Source of the DNA: a virus
DNA length: 37,599 nt
Virus record (IMG/VR): IMGVR_UViG_3300045012_000070
Coordinates: 1-37,599 of that record
Direction: 5' to 3' (one strand)
The notes beneath the pieces are model-generated. The model did no database searches. It was not told where the DNA came from and saw only the letters and a program-made list of their open reading frames with translations. The position numbers and the translations under genes were made by a program. This document shows positions 1 to 6,825 of the stretch, in pieces. Numbering within the stretch: the first letter of the stretch is position 1; every line of letters starts with the position of its first letter.

Positions 1-61
1 AGATTCCCTGACTTATGGCGATCTTGTAAAATTCTCGTTTTTGAGTTAGGTATTCGGCCAT
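1..61 (-). CDS. 5' end of a leftward gene cut by the window edge
   Basis: An ATG (complement of 59-61) starts one base after the TAA of the zinc-ribbon gene at 63-263. The frame stays open for 20 codons to the edge, beginning MAEYLTQKREFYK. An AGGG lies about 11 bases upstream. The charged, amphipathic start and tight spacing fit the operon, but too little is visible to name a function. Confidence 0.45.
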   Translation of the reverse strand, partial: MAEYLTQKREFYKIAISQGI

Positions 62-62
62 G

Positions 63-263
63 TTACAAGATTACCCTGTAAGAACCTACAAAGCGACAGT
101 GATCACATTGCCAATAAAAATAGACATTGTTGAAAGGGTTGTCATATTTAAACTCTCGACCACATGCCTGACAATTGTAAAGCCCTTTCTTGGGAATTAC
201 TTTGAGGACGGCGTTGAGATCGACTTCTTCCACACTAATCCGGCTTCGGGGCTTGACACCCAT
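63..263 (-). CDS. small zinc-ribbon-like protein
   Basis: 66 residues. The C-terminal half has two cysteine pairs (CQACG and CDHC) about 20 residues apart, the usual spacing of a zinc ribbon; aromatic residues fill the space between. The frame is open further upstream, but I chose ATG 263 because AGGAG lies seven bases before it and the longer version would be a shadow of the gene at 197-715. It overlaps the end of that gene by 67 bases. Metal binding is inferred from the cysteines; the target is unknown. Confidence 0.6.
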   Translation of the reverse strand: MGVKPRSRISVEEVDLNAVLKVIPKKGLYNCQACGREFKYDNPFNNVYFYWQCDHCRFVGSYRVIL

Positions 264-715
264 TTGGCATACTCCTGAATACGGGTTTTCTTCCAGTTCT
301 TGTCGTGTACCGCAACCACCCATTGATGCCCATTGAGATGCATCCGGTGGTGTTGGACGGTTTGGCACCAAGGCCACTCCATTGCGGTACCGGCGCAATT
401 TGGGTAGTATAGGTACCAAAGATGGTTGTTGATGTGGGTGGCCGGGAGCCCAAAGTGAGGCAACACCGGGAATGATTCCCGGATTGCTCCGCCTCGATCG
501 AACTCCGAAAACCAAAGTTGCCCAGTGGTCATCAAAAGCCCTTGGATTTTTAGGAGAATGATTCGGTTGGGTTTGCCGATGTAATGATACACTGACTTGC
601 CCTTGGAATCCCTCACCCTCACAAACCACCGAGTCGAGAAGGTTCCTGGAAACGGGAGGGGATTCCGACGCTTGGGATCGAAGGATTGTCGATAAATTGA
701 ATACAATGACCTCAT
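197..715 (-). CDS. hypothetical protein, 172 aa
   Basis: Not recognised. The start ATG overlaps the stop of the upstream gene (ATGA at 712-715), which indicates translational coupling. The protein is rich in Trp, His and aromatic residues, with a dense His/Trp/Cys stretch in the middle (around residues 85-125) that could bind metal or nucleic acid. The C-terminus is basic. The alternative reading of this DNA (frame of 63-629) lacks protein-like composition outside its last 66 codons. Confidence 0.6.
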   Translation of the reverse strand: MRSLYSIYRQSFDPKRRNPLPFPGTFSTRWFVRVRDSKGKSVYHYIGKPNRIILLKIQGLLMTTGQLWFSEFDRGGAIRESFPVLPHFGLPATHINNHLWYLYYPNCAGTAMEWPWCQTVQHHRMHLNGHQWVVAVHDKNWKKTRIQEYAKWVSSPEAGLVWKKSISTPSSK

Positions 716-1449
716 AACGTCAAGCCTTGCCTCACCGCCTCATTCCGAACTTTCTCCAAAAACACTGCAACAATCGGGTTGATTTCTTGTTTGAACTTCC
801 AATCCTTTTCACACCTCGGCCCGCAAATCGGCAAATCATACCGGGTGTTGTGGGTTCCCGTATTACATATAATGCACCGCGGATCATTCCTAACCATCTT
901 AAACGCGGCGGTCAATAAAAACATACAAGGCAAGTTGGCTTTGGGATCCATCCACTTCTTGTGGGCCTGCATTTCCTCGGTCGATTGGAACACCCGGCGA
1001 CACGCCCTACACTGGGACCATTGGGTGTTCTTGACTTGAGAACCTACGAAATATCGGTACAATCCGCCCCCAAGATTACCTTCCGGGACTCCAGGGGAAT
1101 CGTTGGTGTACATTGCTTTGATTTGGGCGAGTTGCTCGCGTCCATCTTCCCATCCTACTCCCGAGGTATCGACGGCTTGTTCGACTTCTTGTTCGCCGCG
1201 GAATCGTTTCTCGAAGCAGGAGTTATGGAAACACCGGCGGCGTCCGTCTTTGTCGGTGGTTACTCGTCGATCCATGTTGGTGGTTGCCAACAAGCACACC
1301 CCGCAAATTGATAGTTGGTGGAACCTCTCGCTTGAGGTTGAGGTTCGAGGGCGCGGAAGCAAGGGACGGGGCTTGAGCCGCGGGGCACCATTCTTCCCGC
1401 AAATCACCTTGAGAAACCAAAACGGAACTGTGGATTCAAACATAGTCAT
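712..1449 (-). CDS. cysteine-rich, probably zinc-binding protein, 245 aa
   Basis: Contains several cysteine clusters: CGVC near residue 50, CFHNSC around residue 75, a C2H2-finger-like CRAC..F..HKK block near residues 145-165, and CIIC with further Cys near residues 195-215. This arrangement suggests two or more zinc-binding modules, so nucleic-acid or protein binding is likely, but no catalytic motif is seen. GGAGG lies about 13 bases before the first ATG, a long spacing; a second ATG follows two codons later. A GC hairpin (1469-1496) sits upstream. Confidence 0.65.
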   Translation of the reverse strand: MTMFESTVPFWFLKVICGKNGAPRLKPRPLLPRPRTSTSSERFHQLSICGVCLLATTNMDRRVTTDKDGRRRCFHNSCFEKRFRGEQEVEQAVDTSGVGWEDGREQLAQIKAMYTNDSPGVPEGNLGGGLYRYFVGSQVKNTQWSQCRACRRVFQSTEEMQAHKKWMDPKANLPCMFLLTAAFKMVRNDPRCIICNTGTHNTRYDLPICGPRCEKDWKFKQEINPIVAVFLEKVRNEAVRQGLTL

Positions 1450-1757
1450 GATTTTTTGAAGCCTCCGAGGGGAGGGCTGCTACACACACCCTCCCCCCTT
1501 GATTTTGTCGGTAGGTTTCCTTCTAATCAGGTTCCTTGCCGGGCATTACGGAGTGTTCTTGCTTATCGTGCGCCAGGGTCTCGACCAAGGCTCGCGAAGC
1601 CCTGATTTACAACCTTCCCTCCGTTGCGGCCTGGATCCCCAGAACTGGGGGATGCTGACCTTGCGCACTAGACCCTTGAACCCGCCGTCCCCATTTCGCA
1701 CCTTGCTCAGCTCAGAACCGAGAGATGTTACACGCCGAAGCCAGAGAGCCTCGGACT
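1450..1757. other. mostly non-coding stretch with hairpins
   Basis: No convincing gene. GGGGAGGG (1469-1476) can pair with CCCTCCCC (1489-1496), just upstream of the cysteine-rich gene. A second hairpin lies near 1633-1653 (ATCCCCAG / CTGGGGGAT). A leftward frame with a GTG at 1701 and stop at 1546 (51 codons) is open and basic in composition but has no ribosome site. This may be an untranslated leader. Confidence 0.35.
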
Positions 1758-1865
1758 TTAAGGGCGGCGAGTGAGGAGAACAAGGGGATGCGGTTCAGAA
1801 GCCTTGAAGATCTGGTGACCTTCAAGAACGTGCCCCTGACCTGTAACCCTTGGTTTTCTCCTCAT
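1758..1865 (-). CDS. putative 35-aa basic protein
   Basis: ATG at 1865, 25 bases after the stop of the 1891-2331 gene, then 35 codons to TAA. The product is rich in Arg, Lys and His. The ribosome site is weak (an AGG only), and there is no recognisable domain. It is included because its position and orientation fit the operon. It may be spurious. Confidence 0.3.
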   Translation of the reverse strand: MRRKPRVTGQGHVLEGHQIFKASEPHPLVLLTRRP

Positions 1866-1890
1866 CGGGCCTGGGTTGAACTCGTGCCGT

Positions 1891-2331
1891 TTAGCGACGA
1901 GTTCGGGTAAGACCGTGAACCAGAACCGTCATCCGGTCTGAATCGTTGCCGGGGTAAGTGCCCACATTGACGAAACCGGCGTCCACCAAAATCCCAATCG
2001 CGAGGGATTGGTAGTTGGCCAGAAGCGCGATGTGGCAACCGCCGTCGTCCAGGTCGTTCTTGACCCATTCAACCAGATAATTCTTGAACGCGGTGACGAA
2101 CCGGGCTTTGGTGGTGCGCAGACCTTCGTCGCTCAAATCCACAAAGAAATCATCGATGTCGTCGTTGATTGTTTCGTCGACTTTGAAGTCGTGAAGGACG
2201 GTGGTACTGCAACATCCCGGGGCTGACGAATCTTCTCGCCATAGTCGGTATTCACCAACCTTGTCCTCCAAATAATCCTTGAGGTCTGCGGCGGTTGCAG
2301 TCTTGATTGCGGGTTTCTTTTCGGTACTCAT
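1891..2331 (-). CDS. hypothetical protein, paralogue of the next gene upstream
   Basis: 146 residues, acidic in the middle. The second half shares a clear pattern with the 119-aa protein encoded at 2328-2687: a CC pair followed by a short hydrophobic run, then CH[IL]AL, then VDAG[FY]..VG, then DRM (GRM in the paralogue) and GLT near the end. The start overlaps the upstream stop (ATGA). The N-terminus is a Lys/Ala-rich extension not present in the paralogue. Function unknown; the shared cysteines and histidine could be catalytic or structural. Confidence 0.7.
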   Translation of the reverse strand: MSTEKKPAIKTATAADLKDYLEDKVGEYRLWREDSSAPGCCSTTVLHDFKVDETINDDIDDFFVDLSDEGLRTTKARFVTAFKNYLVEWVKNDLDDGGCHIALLANYQSLAIGILVDAGFVNVGTYPGNDSDRMTVLVHGLTRTRR

Positions 2332-2687
2332 TTTGCCTTTCTCCTTGGTTTTTTAGTTACCGCCCGCTTCTTCTGCGGGGCGATCTTGGGGGTCAAGGGA
2401 GGATAAACCGTCAGTCCCTTAGCATACAAATAAACCATGCGCCCGTCTCCGTGGGCAGACTCAAACTTACCCACCAGTCGATACCCCGCATCCACCACAT
2501 ATTGAGCGGCTTGTTTTTGTTGGTGGTTAAGGGCTATGAGGTGACATCGACAATAAGTGCCTTCTTGTTGGGGGATTGAGGCCGCGGCTTCTCTCAACTT
2601 GACGGCGGTAAACTCGTCTTGAGCGTCGAACGGGAACCCAGCAAGGATGTTTATTCCACAACAGTTCATGAAATTGTAGGATTGCAT
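2328..2687 (-). CDS. hypothetical protein, paralogue of the 1891-2331 product
   Basis: 119 residues. It carries the same core as its neighbour: MNCCGINIL, CHLIALN, YVVDAGY.LVG, GRMVYLYAKGLT. A basic tail (Lys/Arg-rich last 15 residues) is unique to this copy and could bind nucleic acid. The start lies inside the end of the 49-aa gene at 2666-2815; the ribosome site (GGGTT) is weak, consistent with coupling. The two genes probably arose by tandem duplication and divergence. Confidence 0.7.
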   Translation of the reverse strand: MQSYNFMNCCGINILAGFPFDAQDEFTAVKLREAAASIPQQEGTYCRCHLIALNHQQKQAAQYVVDAGYRLVGKFESAHGDGRMVYLYAKGLTVYPPLTPKIAPQKKRAVTKKPRRKAK

Positions 2688-2815
2688 AACCCAACCGGCC
2701 CTTTCGTTGTGAGATTAACCTCGGGATGAGGAAACTCCCTCATACGCTCATCAAACAGCGGTTTCCCCGCTGCCCAAAGTCTTTTGAGTACCTCTTTTAG
2801 ATCGGCGCTTTCCAC
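2666..2815 (-). CDS. hypothetical 49-aa protein with GTG start
   Basis: A GTG at 2815 is preceded by GGAGG at six bases, an excellent ribosome site placed inside the end of the lysine-rich gene upstream. The product starts VESADLKEVLKRLW and has an amphipathic helix followed by a Pro-rich segment. It overlaps the genes on both sides by about 20-65 bases. No known family recognised. It is one of several genes here shorter than 60 codons. Confidence 0.55.
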   Translation of the reverse strand: MESADLKEVLKRLWAAGKPLFDERMREFPHPEVNLTTKGPVGLCNPTIS

Positions 2816-2984
2816 GTTTACCCTCCAGACTTGCTTCCACAAGTGTCAACAACTCGTAGACTCGATCGAGGTGGGCGTGGGCGGACTCTTTGATGAATAC
2901 GTCGCGTTGGACGGTGTCGAGGATCAGACGTGCGTCCTCTAGTTTGTGGCGGAGTTTTTTGGCGGCTTTCTTCTTGATTTTCAT
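2751..2984 (-). CDS. lysine-rich helical protein, 77 aa
   Basis: Begins MKIKKKAAKKLRHKLEDAR, then a predicted long helix and a basic C-terminus (KRGKRRSKRG). The ATG at 2984 overlaps the stop of the small gene upstream (ATGA), and GAGGG lies seven bases before it; the frame extends upstream but the coupled ATG is preferred. High charge suggests a nucleic-acid-binding or structural helix. The last 22 codons overlap the next gene in another frame. Confidence 0.6.
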   Translation of the reverse strand: MKIKKKAAKKLRHKLEDARLILDTVQRDVFIKESAHAHLDRVYELLTLVEASLEGKRGKRRSKRGTQKTLGSGETAV

Positions 2985-3115
2985 GTTTCCCTCACTAGGG
3001 GCCAATCCCATCCCCCCTCCCAAAACTCATCAGAGGGATGGACAAACCTGAATCCGGGTGGACAAGGCGAGTCGAGACTCAACAAAGCATGTCCCTCGCC
3101 CAAAACTGGGTACAC
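2981..3115 (-). CDS. putative 44-aa protein
   Basis: Open frame ending in an ATGA overlap with the lysine-rich gene. I placed the start at the GTG (3115) just after the TAG of the upstream gene; earlier GTG codons in the same frame, near 3160-3175 beside AAGGAGG, are possible. The product is Pro/Trp-rich (ending EGGWDWPLVRET). The overlap is the main support; the function is unknown. Confidence 0.4.
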   Translation of the reverse strand: MYPVLGEGHALLSLDSPCPPGFRFVHPSDEFWEGGWDWPLVRET

Positions 3116-3119
3116 AACC

Positions 3120-3362
3120 CTAGTTCGCGAGGACGCCGCAGATGGTGCATCTCCAGCCACGTTCCTCCTTGACACCTATGCCGTTGACGGCCTTCTTGAC
3201 AGCTCGATTGAACAGGCGGCGTCCCTTGCCGTATTTGGATTCTTGAAATTCGATTCCTTTGGTGGTGTTAAACCAGGGTACCTCGGCTTTGGGCTTTTGT
3301 TCAAAAGTACAACGCCCAGCTTGGATCACAATGATCCCTGCCTTCACACAATCATGCGGCAT
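3120..3362 (-). CDS. hypothetical 80-aa protein with C-terminal CxxC
   Basis: Starts MPHDCVKAG inside the end of the previous gene (the ATG is 8 bases before its TGA) and ends WRCTICGVLAN*. There is one CxxC pair near the C-terminus and two more cysteines near the N-terminus, possibly one metal site. The centre is basic. The frame continues upstream of ATG 3362, but that part overlaps a better-supported gene. It ends in TAG. Confidence 0.5.
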   Translation of the reverse strand: MPHDCVKAGIIVIQAGRCTFEQKPKAEVPWFNTTKGIEFQESKYGKGRRLFNRAVKKAVNGIGVKEERGWRCTICGVLAN

Positions 3363-3522
3363 TATCTTGGTTTCCAAATGAGTGCCTCCATGTCTTGGTC
3401 TTTTCATCCCACGTCTGCCGGGGACGGAGTTGTTGTTTTTTGGATTCTTTGAATTCCTCGGCCCCCGCTCTTGAGCGGCGAATGAGGTGGGGGACTACGG
3501 CGGATTTAGGTTCTTGCTTCAT
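3352..3522 (-). CDS. hypothetical 56-aa basic protein
   Basis: ATG at 3522 is preceded by GAGGG at four bases. The product (MKQEPKSAVVPHLIRRSR...) is Lys/Arg/Gln-rich and ends in TGA just after the start of the following gene. No known domain. The good ribosome site and overlap support it, even though it is short. Confidence 0.55.
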   Translation of the reverse strand: MKQEPKSAVVPHLIRRSRAGAEEFKESKKQQLRPRQTWDEKTKTWRHSFGNQDNAA

Positions 3523-3757
3523 CAATCCCTCATTACTCCCCGCCCAGCCTCGACATCTCCGCAGCGTCTGCTAATCTCCGCCACATCACAACGCGGCTTC
3601 GCCTGCAAGCCTTCGATCTTGTTTTAGATTCCGGGACGCCCAGTGAGTCGTGAAGATGATTACTTGAAGGAATAGTCTAATTGAGCACCTTCACATCGTT
3701 TTCGTCATCCTGGCTGGCCTAACCCCGTATAGTTACGAGGTTAGACTTCACCATAAC
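3523..3757. other. intergenic stretch with a strong hairpin
   Basis: No solid gene. A 17-codon leftward frame (3533-3586) ends in TAATG overlap just upstream of the 3522 start but lacks a ribosome site. The main feature is the hairpin at 3719-3744 (see separate entry), so this is probably an untranslated leader. Confidence 0.4.
3718..3740 (-). promoter_or_regulatory. copy of the CCTCG/CGGGG hairpin motif
   Basis: On the minus strand this reads CCTCG, an eight-base loop, then CGGGGTTAGG. It matches the copy at 22739-22760 at 19 of 23 positions, with the differences mainly in the loop. Flanking bases extend the stem to 11 pairs with one mismatch (3719-3729 with 3734-3744). See the findings for the whole family. 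Confidence 0.5.
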
Positions 3758-3949
3758 TCACTTGCATCGCCCACAGAGGGTCGAAGTTTCTCGTAAGTTC
3801 CCCCGAACTGCGATGTTGTTCTTATTTTTGATACCCAGCAAAGGACGCGAATCCTCCGCCCGGCCCTTGGAGCCGCAGTATCCCAAACAAGACACCAACG
3901 AAGCCCGTTTCGCTTGGTTGTCGAGGCTGGTCGAGAACTTGTCGATCAA
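3758..3949 (-). CDS. small cysteine-pair protein, 63 aa
   Basis: Contains CLGYC near residue 21 and CGRC at the C-terminus, a possible zinc-binding pair. The only start in frame is a TTG at 3949 that overlaps the TGA of the membrane mini-protein upstream, with GAGG almost touching it, so initiation would rely on coupling. The composition is basic and protein-like. Function unknown. Confidence 0.45.
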   Translation of the reverse strand: MIDKFSTSLDNQAKRASLVSCLGYCGSKGRAEDSRPLLGIKNKNNIAVRGNLRETSTLCGRCK

Positions 3950-4044
3950 TCCTCAAAAAGGTCTTTGATTAAAATCAGAAGGAGAATCCAGAGTGCGCCT
4001 ATCACGGGTGTGGCGAATGCAACTAACAATACATTTTCTAGCAT
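3946..4044 (-). CDS. single-helix membrane mini-protein, 32 aa
   Basis: A 32-residue product, nearly all one hydrophobic helix (LLVAFATPVIGALWILLLI) with a short acidic end on each side. GGAGG lies immediately upstream of the ATG, inside the end of the previous gene. Such mini-proteins in phages often sit in the inner membrane as lysis, exclusion or host-takeover factors; nothing here decides which. Confidence 0.6.
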   Translation of the reverse strand: MLENVLLVAFATPVIGALWILLLILIKDLFED

Positions 4045-4412
4045 GATCCTCCCCCTCCACTCACCCAATGCTCCCAATCCTCAATATCCTCTTGAGTTAC
4101 TATCCTTGAGGAAGCCGCGGGGCCATTACGTCTTATAGGCACGATGGCGGACATGATGTTCCTCGTTGGGAGCATCGAGGGATACTTGATGTGATTGGTG
4201 AGTTTGGCGAAGCACTCCGGCCTCCCACAGTACCGGATTGGATCACTCGCCCATGCTGGACGCCCACACCCAAGACACACCTCAAGTATGACGGTTCCTC
4301 CGCCCTCACAAGTGTTGCACCGAATTTCGGCCCCAGTTAAGAGGCTTACCTCGTTCCCAACACCGCGACAGATGGGGCACAGGACGATTTCAACATCGCC
4401 TGACTTGCCCAA
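4038..4412 (-). CDS. DnaJ-like zinc-finger protein
   Basis: Two CxxCxGxG-type repeats (CPICRGVG and CNTCEGGG) followed by CLGCG and C....C, resembling the cysteine-rich domain of DnaJ. The C-terminal half has no recognisable domain. The start is uncertain: I chose TTG 4412, preceded by GGGGG, because the longer frame overlaps the amidoligase and has unlikely composition. It overlaps the amidoligase end by 67 bases and ends in TAG within the start of the next gene. Confidence 0.6.
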   Translation of the reverse strand: MGKSGDVEIVLCPICRGVGNEVSLLTGAEIRCNTCEGGGTVILEVCLGCGRPAWASDPIRYCGRPECFAKLTNHIKYPSMLPTRNIMSAIVPIRRNGPAASSRIVTQEDIEDWEHWVSGGGGSC

Positions 4413-5683
4413 TTGCCCCCGGCGTGCTTGCCGTAAGGAATCCAAGTTCGGTCTCCTTTCCCGCCAATCAACCAATTGGCCTCGATGTTCAAAGGATCGC
4501 TGATTACCGTCCCGATCCCGTTCTCGATTGTCCGAAGGGCCATCTCGGTGACCGGCCCCGACCCCCACACTGATCTGAGGGCACCAAAATAGATGTGACG
4601 GTTGCGCTTAATGATGGCGCGGGCACAATTCACGTCGTTGGCGTTGACTACGTCCTTGATCTCGGACTGGGGGCCATCCCAACACGTCCGATACAACCCC
4701 GAGGTTCCCAACATCACGGCGCGCCGCGTTAACTCAAATACTAGATGTGAAATGGCGGGATGGGAGAGCCAAAAGTTGGAAAGAACGCGATACTCAATTC
4801 CATGAATCGGGAGCCTAAACTCACCACATTTCCCGTACATCTTCCGTCTTTCAGGAGTGTCAATCCCAGATGCCAGGGAGACTCCTGCGATACCCAAAAT
4901 TCCGTCAAGTGCTTCAACAATGGCCTGCGTAATTGGAGCGGTAACCCGGCGCGAGAGGCCAATATGGAGATGTCCGCCAGCGAAACGCCATCGGTACTGA
5001 CGGGGATCTGGAGTAGGTAAATCTGAGTCCTTGTAGATATTGTAACTCGGAGTACACCTAAATCGGATTTGGTCGTCGGTTGCGGCATCAACTAACTCCT
5101 GACTTAACTCGATTGAATTCATCAAACTCAAACGGGCGGCTGGGTTGTGCTTTTGAGCCGCATTGAGGATCGTGGTTAATCCGTTCCTGATCTTGTCATG
5201 CAACGATTCGAGGCACGATGATCCGCTGGGGCAAGTCTCGGCTTGGTATCCATCCCAAAACGAGTGGACGATTTGACGCGCCCTATCTTTTTCGTCGAAT
5301 TTTGAGGGTAAGAATTCCCAAGCCGGGATCACATCTCCCAGTTTATCGACCACGAAGATTTCGGGGTCGGTGCCGGAAGTGAGACTCATCTTGGGAATCT
5401 CGAACTTCGAACCCGAGGCTGCGGTTTTGATGTTCGTCAAAAACTCGCTCGCTTGTTTTTCGGGGGCGAGGTTCAGGGAGGTTCCCTTCTTCACCGGGCC
5501 GATGTTAACCAACACCCAGCCTTGCCAAGCGTTCCAAGTCCGGACAATGGGGTAAACGCTGTCTTTCGAGTTCCCCGGAAACTCCGCCCCCATAAACATC
5601 CCGATTTCTTTGGGGTTCTCAGGGAGTAATACGACGGCCCCCGGTTCGACTTCCTCGACTGCCCGCTTGAGTTCTTCGACCAT
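4346..5683 (-). CDS. phiEco32-type COOH.NH2 ligase (amidoligase)
   Basis: 445 residues. Recognised as the 'phage phiEco32-like COOH.NH2 ligase-type 2' family (glutamine-synthetase-like carboxylate-amine ligase fold) from GTDPEIF (104-110), GGHLHIG (236-242) and GEFR...GIEYRVLSNFW (287-305), all expected active-site blocks. Such enzymes use ATP to join a carboxylate to an amine; the substrate here is unknown, and proposals for the family include peptide tagging or cell-wall modification. The first ~95 residues are extra. GGAGG precedes ATG 5683. No amidotransferase or ATP-grasp partner is in the window. Confidence 0.85.
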   Translation of the reverse strand: MVEELKRAVEEVEPGAVVLLPENPKEIGMFMGAEFPGNSKDSVYPIVRTWNAWQGWVLVNIGPVKKGTSLNLAPEKQASEFLTNIKTAASGSKFEIPKMSLTSGTDPEIFVVDKLGDVIPAWEFLPSKFDEKDRARQIVHSFWDGYQAETCPSGSSCLESLHDKIRNGLTTILNAAQKHNPAARLSLMNSIELSQELVDAATDDQIRFRCTPSYNIYKDSDLPTPDPRQYRWRFAGGHLHIGLSRRVTAPITQAIVEALDGILGIAGVSLASGIDTPERRKMYGKCGEFRLPIHGIEYRVLSNFWLSHPAISHLVFELTRRAVMLGTSGLYRTCWDGPQSEIKDVVNANDVNCARAIIKRNRHIYFGALRSVWGSGPVTEMALRTIENGIGTVISDPLNIEANWLIGGKGDRTWIPYGKHAGGNWASQAMLKSSCAPSVAVLGTR

Positions 5684-5793
5684 ACTTCCTCCAAATCCAC
5701 AGTTTAGGTTGCACTAGAATCAAATTCAAGGCGCAACTAATCCAATAAACCATGATTTTTAAGGAGGCTTTGGACTCCTCGTGTGGTTTAAGC

Positions 5794-5834
5794 GGCGGGC
5801 TGTCCCGTTCAAGGGATCGTTTGAACCCACCGCC
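5794..5834. other. nested inverted repeat between the amidoligase and a lipoprotein gene
   Basis: GGCGG (5794-5798) pairs with CCGCC (5830-5834); inside it GTTCAA (5807-5812) pairs perfectly with TTGAAC (5821-5826) around an eight-base loop. It lies in the 160-base gap between leftward genes, so it may be part of the amidoligase leader or a processing site. A weak stem with TTAAAAAT behind it (5762-5779, minus) could end transcription from upstream. Confidence 0.35.
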
Positions 5835-5846
5835 CCATCACCTGAT

Positions 5847-6185
5847 TTACAACTCCTTGGCAAAGATCACTTCATACCCACAAGCATCGTTCTTCTTGAG
5901 GTTGATTTCAGCGCGCATCCCCTTCCACACAGGAGGCCAATCATGAACGTGAAAATTGATTACCGTTCCATCCTCCCGTTGAAAGAGCAGGTTGGTGCAA
6001 TGATTGTTGCCTCCGCCCCCTGAATATTCGGCCTGGTTAAGCTCAAGCACATAACCGCGGAACGTTTCAAAGGCCGGGGTGTCTTGGCTCACCTTGTCAG
6101 GATCAGCCTTACAACGGTCATTGCAACACCCCACTAAGCCCAGCAGGAGGCTCAAGAGGACTCCTGACAACAGGTTTTTGAACAT
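5847..6185 (-). CDS. small lipoprotein
   Basis: 112 residues: MFKNLL, a hydrophobic run, then the lipobox LVGC at residues 17-20, so signal peptidase II processing and lipidation of the Cys are expected. The mature part is about 90 residues, with further cysteines and a Gly run. GAGGAGG precedes the ATG. It starts within the end of the membrane-protein gene 6118-6396. Possible roles: outer-membrane spanin subunit or exclusion lipoprotein; no family recognised. Confidence 0.7.
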   Translation of the reverse strand: MFKNLLSGVLLSLLLGLVGCCNDRCKADPDKVSQDTPAFETFRGYVLELNQAEYSGGGGNNHCTNLLFQREDGTVINFHVHDWPPVWKGMRAEINLKKNDACGYEVIFAKEL

Positions 6186-6396
6186 TGGTCACCTCCTCAC
6201 TCTTGACATGATCCCAGTAATAGCTGTGTGGGTGCTTGCATCCATCACGACAATGACGAACACAAGCCCTGGGTGCAGCCCACACAGGCCGGATGATTCG
6301 ATGGGCCACCTTGGGGAAGCCCAACACAAGAGCCACAAGCCAAAGGCTAAAGACGAACTTCAGTGCAAATGGACGGCGTATCCCAATAAGAAGCAT
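6118..6396 (-). CDS. membrane-anchored protein, 92 aa
   Basis: One N-terminal transmembrane helix (around residues 12-27, KFVFSLWLVALVLGF) followed by about 65 residues with three cysteines and several histidines. It overlaps the lipoprotein gene by 68 bases. A membrane-anchored protein overlapping a lipoprotein gene recalls phage spanin pairs, but there is no coiled coil and the lysin is 27 kb away, so this is only a possibility. GGAGGG is two bases before the ATG. Confidence 0.5.
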   Translation of the reverse strand: MLLIGIRRPFALKFVFSLWLVALVLGFPKVAHRIIRPVWAAPRACVRHCRDGCKHPHSYYWDHVKSEEVTNVQKPVVRSPLEPPAGLSGVLQ

Positions 6397-6482
6397 AGCC
6401 CTCCAAATGCCACCAAAAATAGAACGTCCATCTTCATCCCAAGCATGAGGCCCAGCATGAAGGCTGTGAGGTTCTTTTTCAA
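6360..6482 (-). CDS. membrane mini-protein, 40 aa, TTG start
   Basis: TTG at 6482, four bases after GGGAGC and one base after the TAA of the preceding gene. The product MKKNLTAFMLGLMLGMKMDV... is almost wholly hydrophobic: a Lys-rich start and two short hydrophobic runs. It overlaps the start of 6118-6396. Likely an inner-membrane protein; function unknown. One of a cluster of such genes at 5.8-6.8 kb. Confidence 0.55.
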   Translation of the reverse strand: MKKNLTAFMLGLMLGMKMDVLFLVAFGGLCFLLGYAVHLH

Positions 6483-6483
6483 G

Positions 6484-6651
6484 TTAGCTCCCGGTTGTGG
6501 TTGATTTCTTGTCGAGGAAGTTGTGGGTCATGGTTTCCAGCTTGGCCTTGAAAGCCCCGCCGAAAAACACCTGATCCAGCAAAGCCACAAACAAGATTGT
6601 GTAGATCGTGTCTTTGTTTTCGCTGATGTACTTCTTTACGTCGTTGAACAT
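6484..6651 (-). CDS. membrane mini-protein, 55 aa
   Basis: Starts MFNDVKKYISENKDTI with AAAGGAGG four bases upstream, then one transmembrane helix (IYTILFVALLDQVFFGGAF) and a polar tail. The frame is open back to ATG 6807 (107 aa) and that part also looks coding (aromatic, polar), so a longer product is possible, but ATG 6807 lacks a ribosome site. Role unknown; the single-helix topology resembles small phage holins and exclusion proteins. Confidence 0.6.
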   Translation of the reverse strand: MFNDVKKYISENKDTIYTILFVALLDQVFFGGAFKAKLETMTHNFLDKKSTTTGS

Positions 6652-6825
6652 CTTGCCTCCTTTGGAGTTGATTAAAGCTTGAAATTGTGGGATGTACGGG
6701 GAATCATCAGAAATCGCGTAAGAATACCATCCATTCTCTGGAAATTGGACATCGAAGTATTGATACTTATTTATGCTCTTGCACCACGCCGCGTTTGAAA
6801 CCTCCATCGATAAGGCAGAACGGGG

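Noticed and set aside
468-484. Short palindrome CCGGGAATGATTCCCGG
   Set aside because: Lies inside coding sequence with no neighbours of the same kind; likely incidental.
63-629. 188-aa leftward frame as one gene
   Set aside because: Only its last 66 codons look coding and have a good start; the rest shadows the 197-715 gene.
1501-1860. Possible tRNA or tRNA-like in the 1.5-1.9 kb gap
   Set aside because: GGTTC-like words occur but no cloverleaf with acceptor and anticodon stems could be built.
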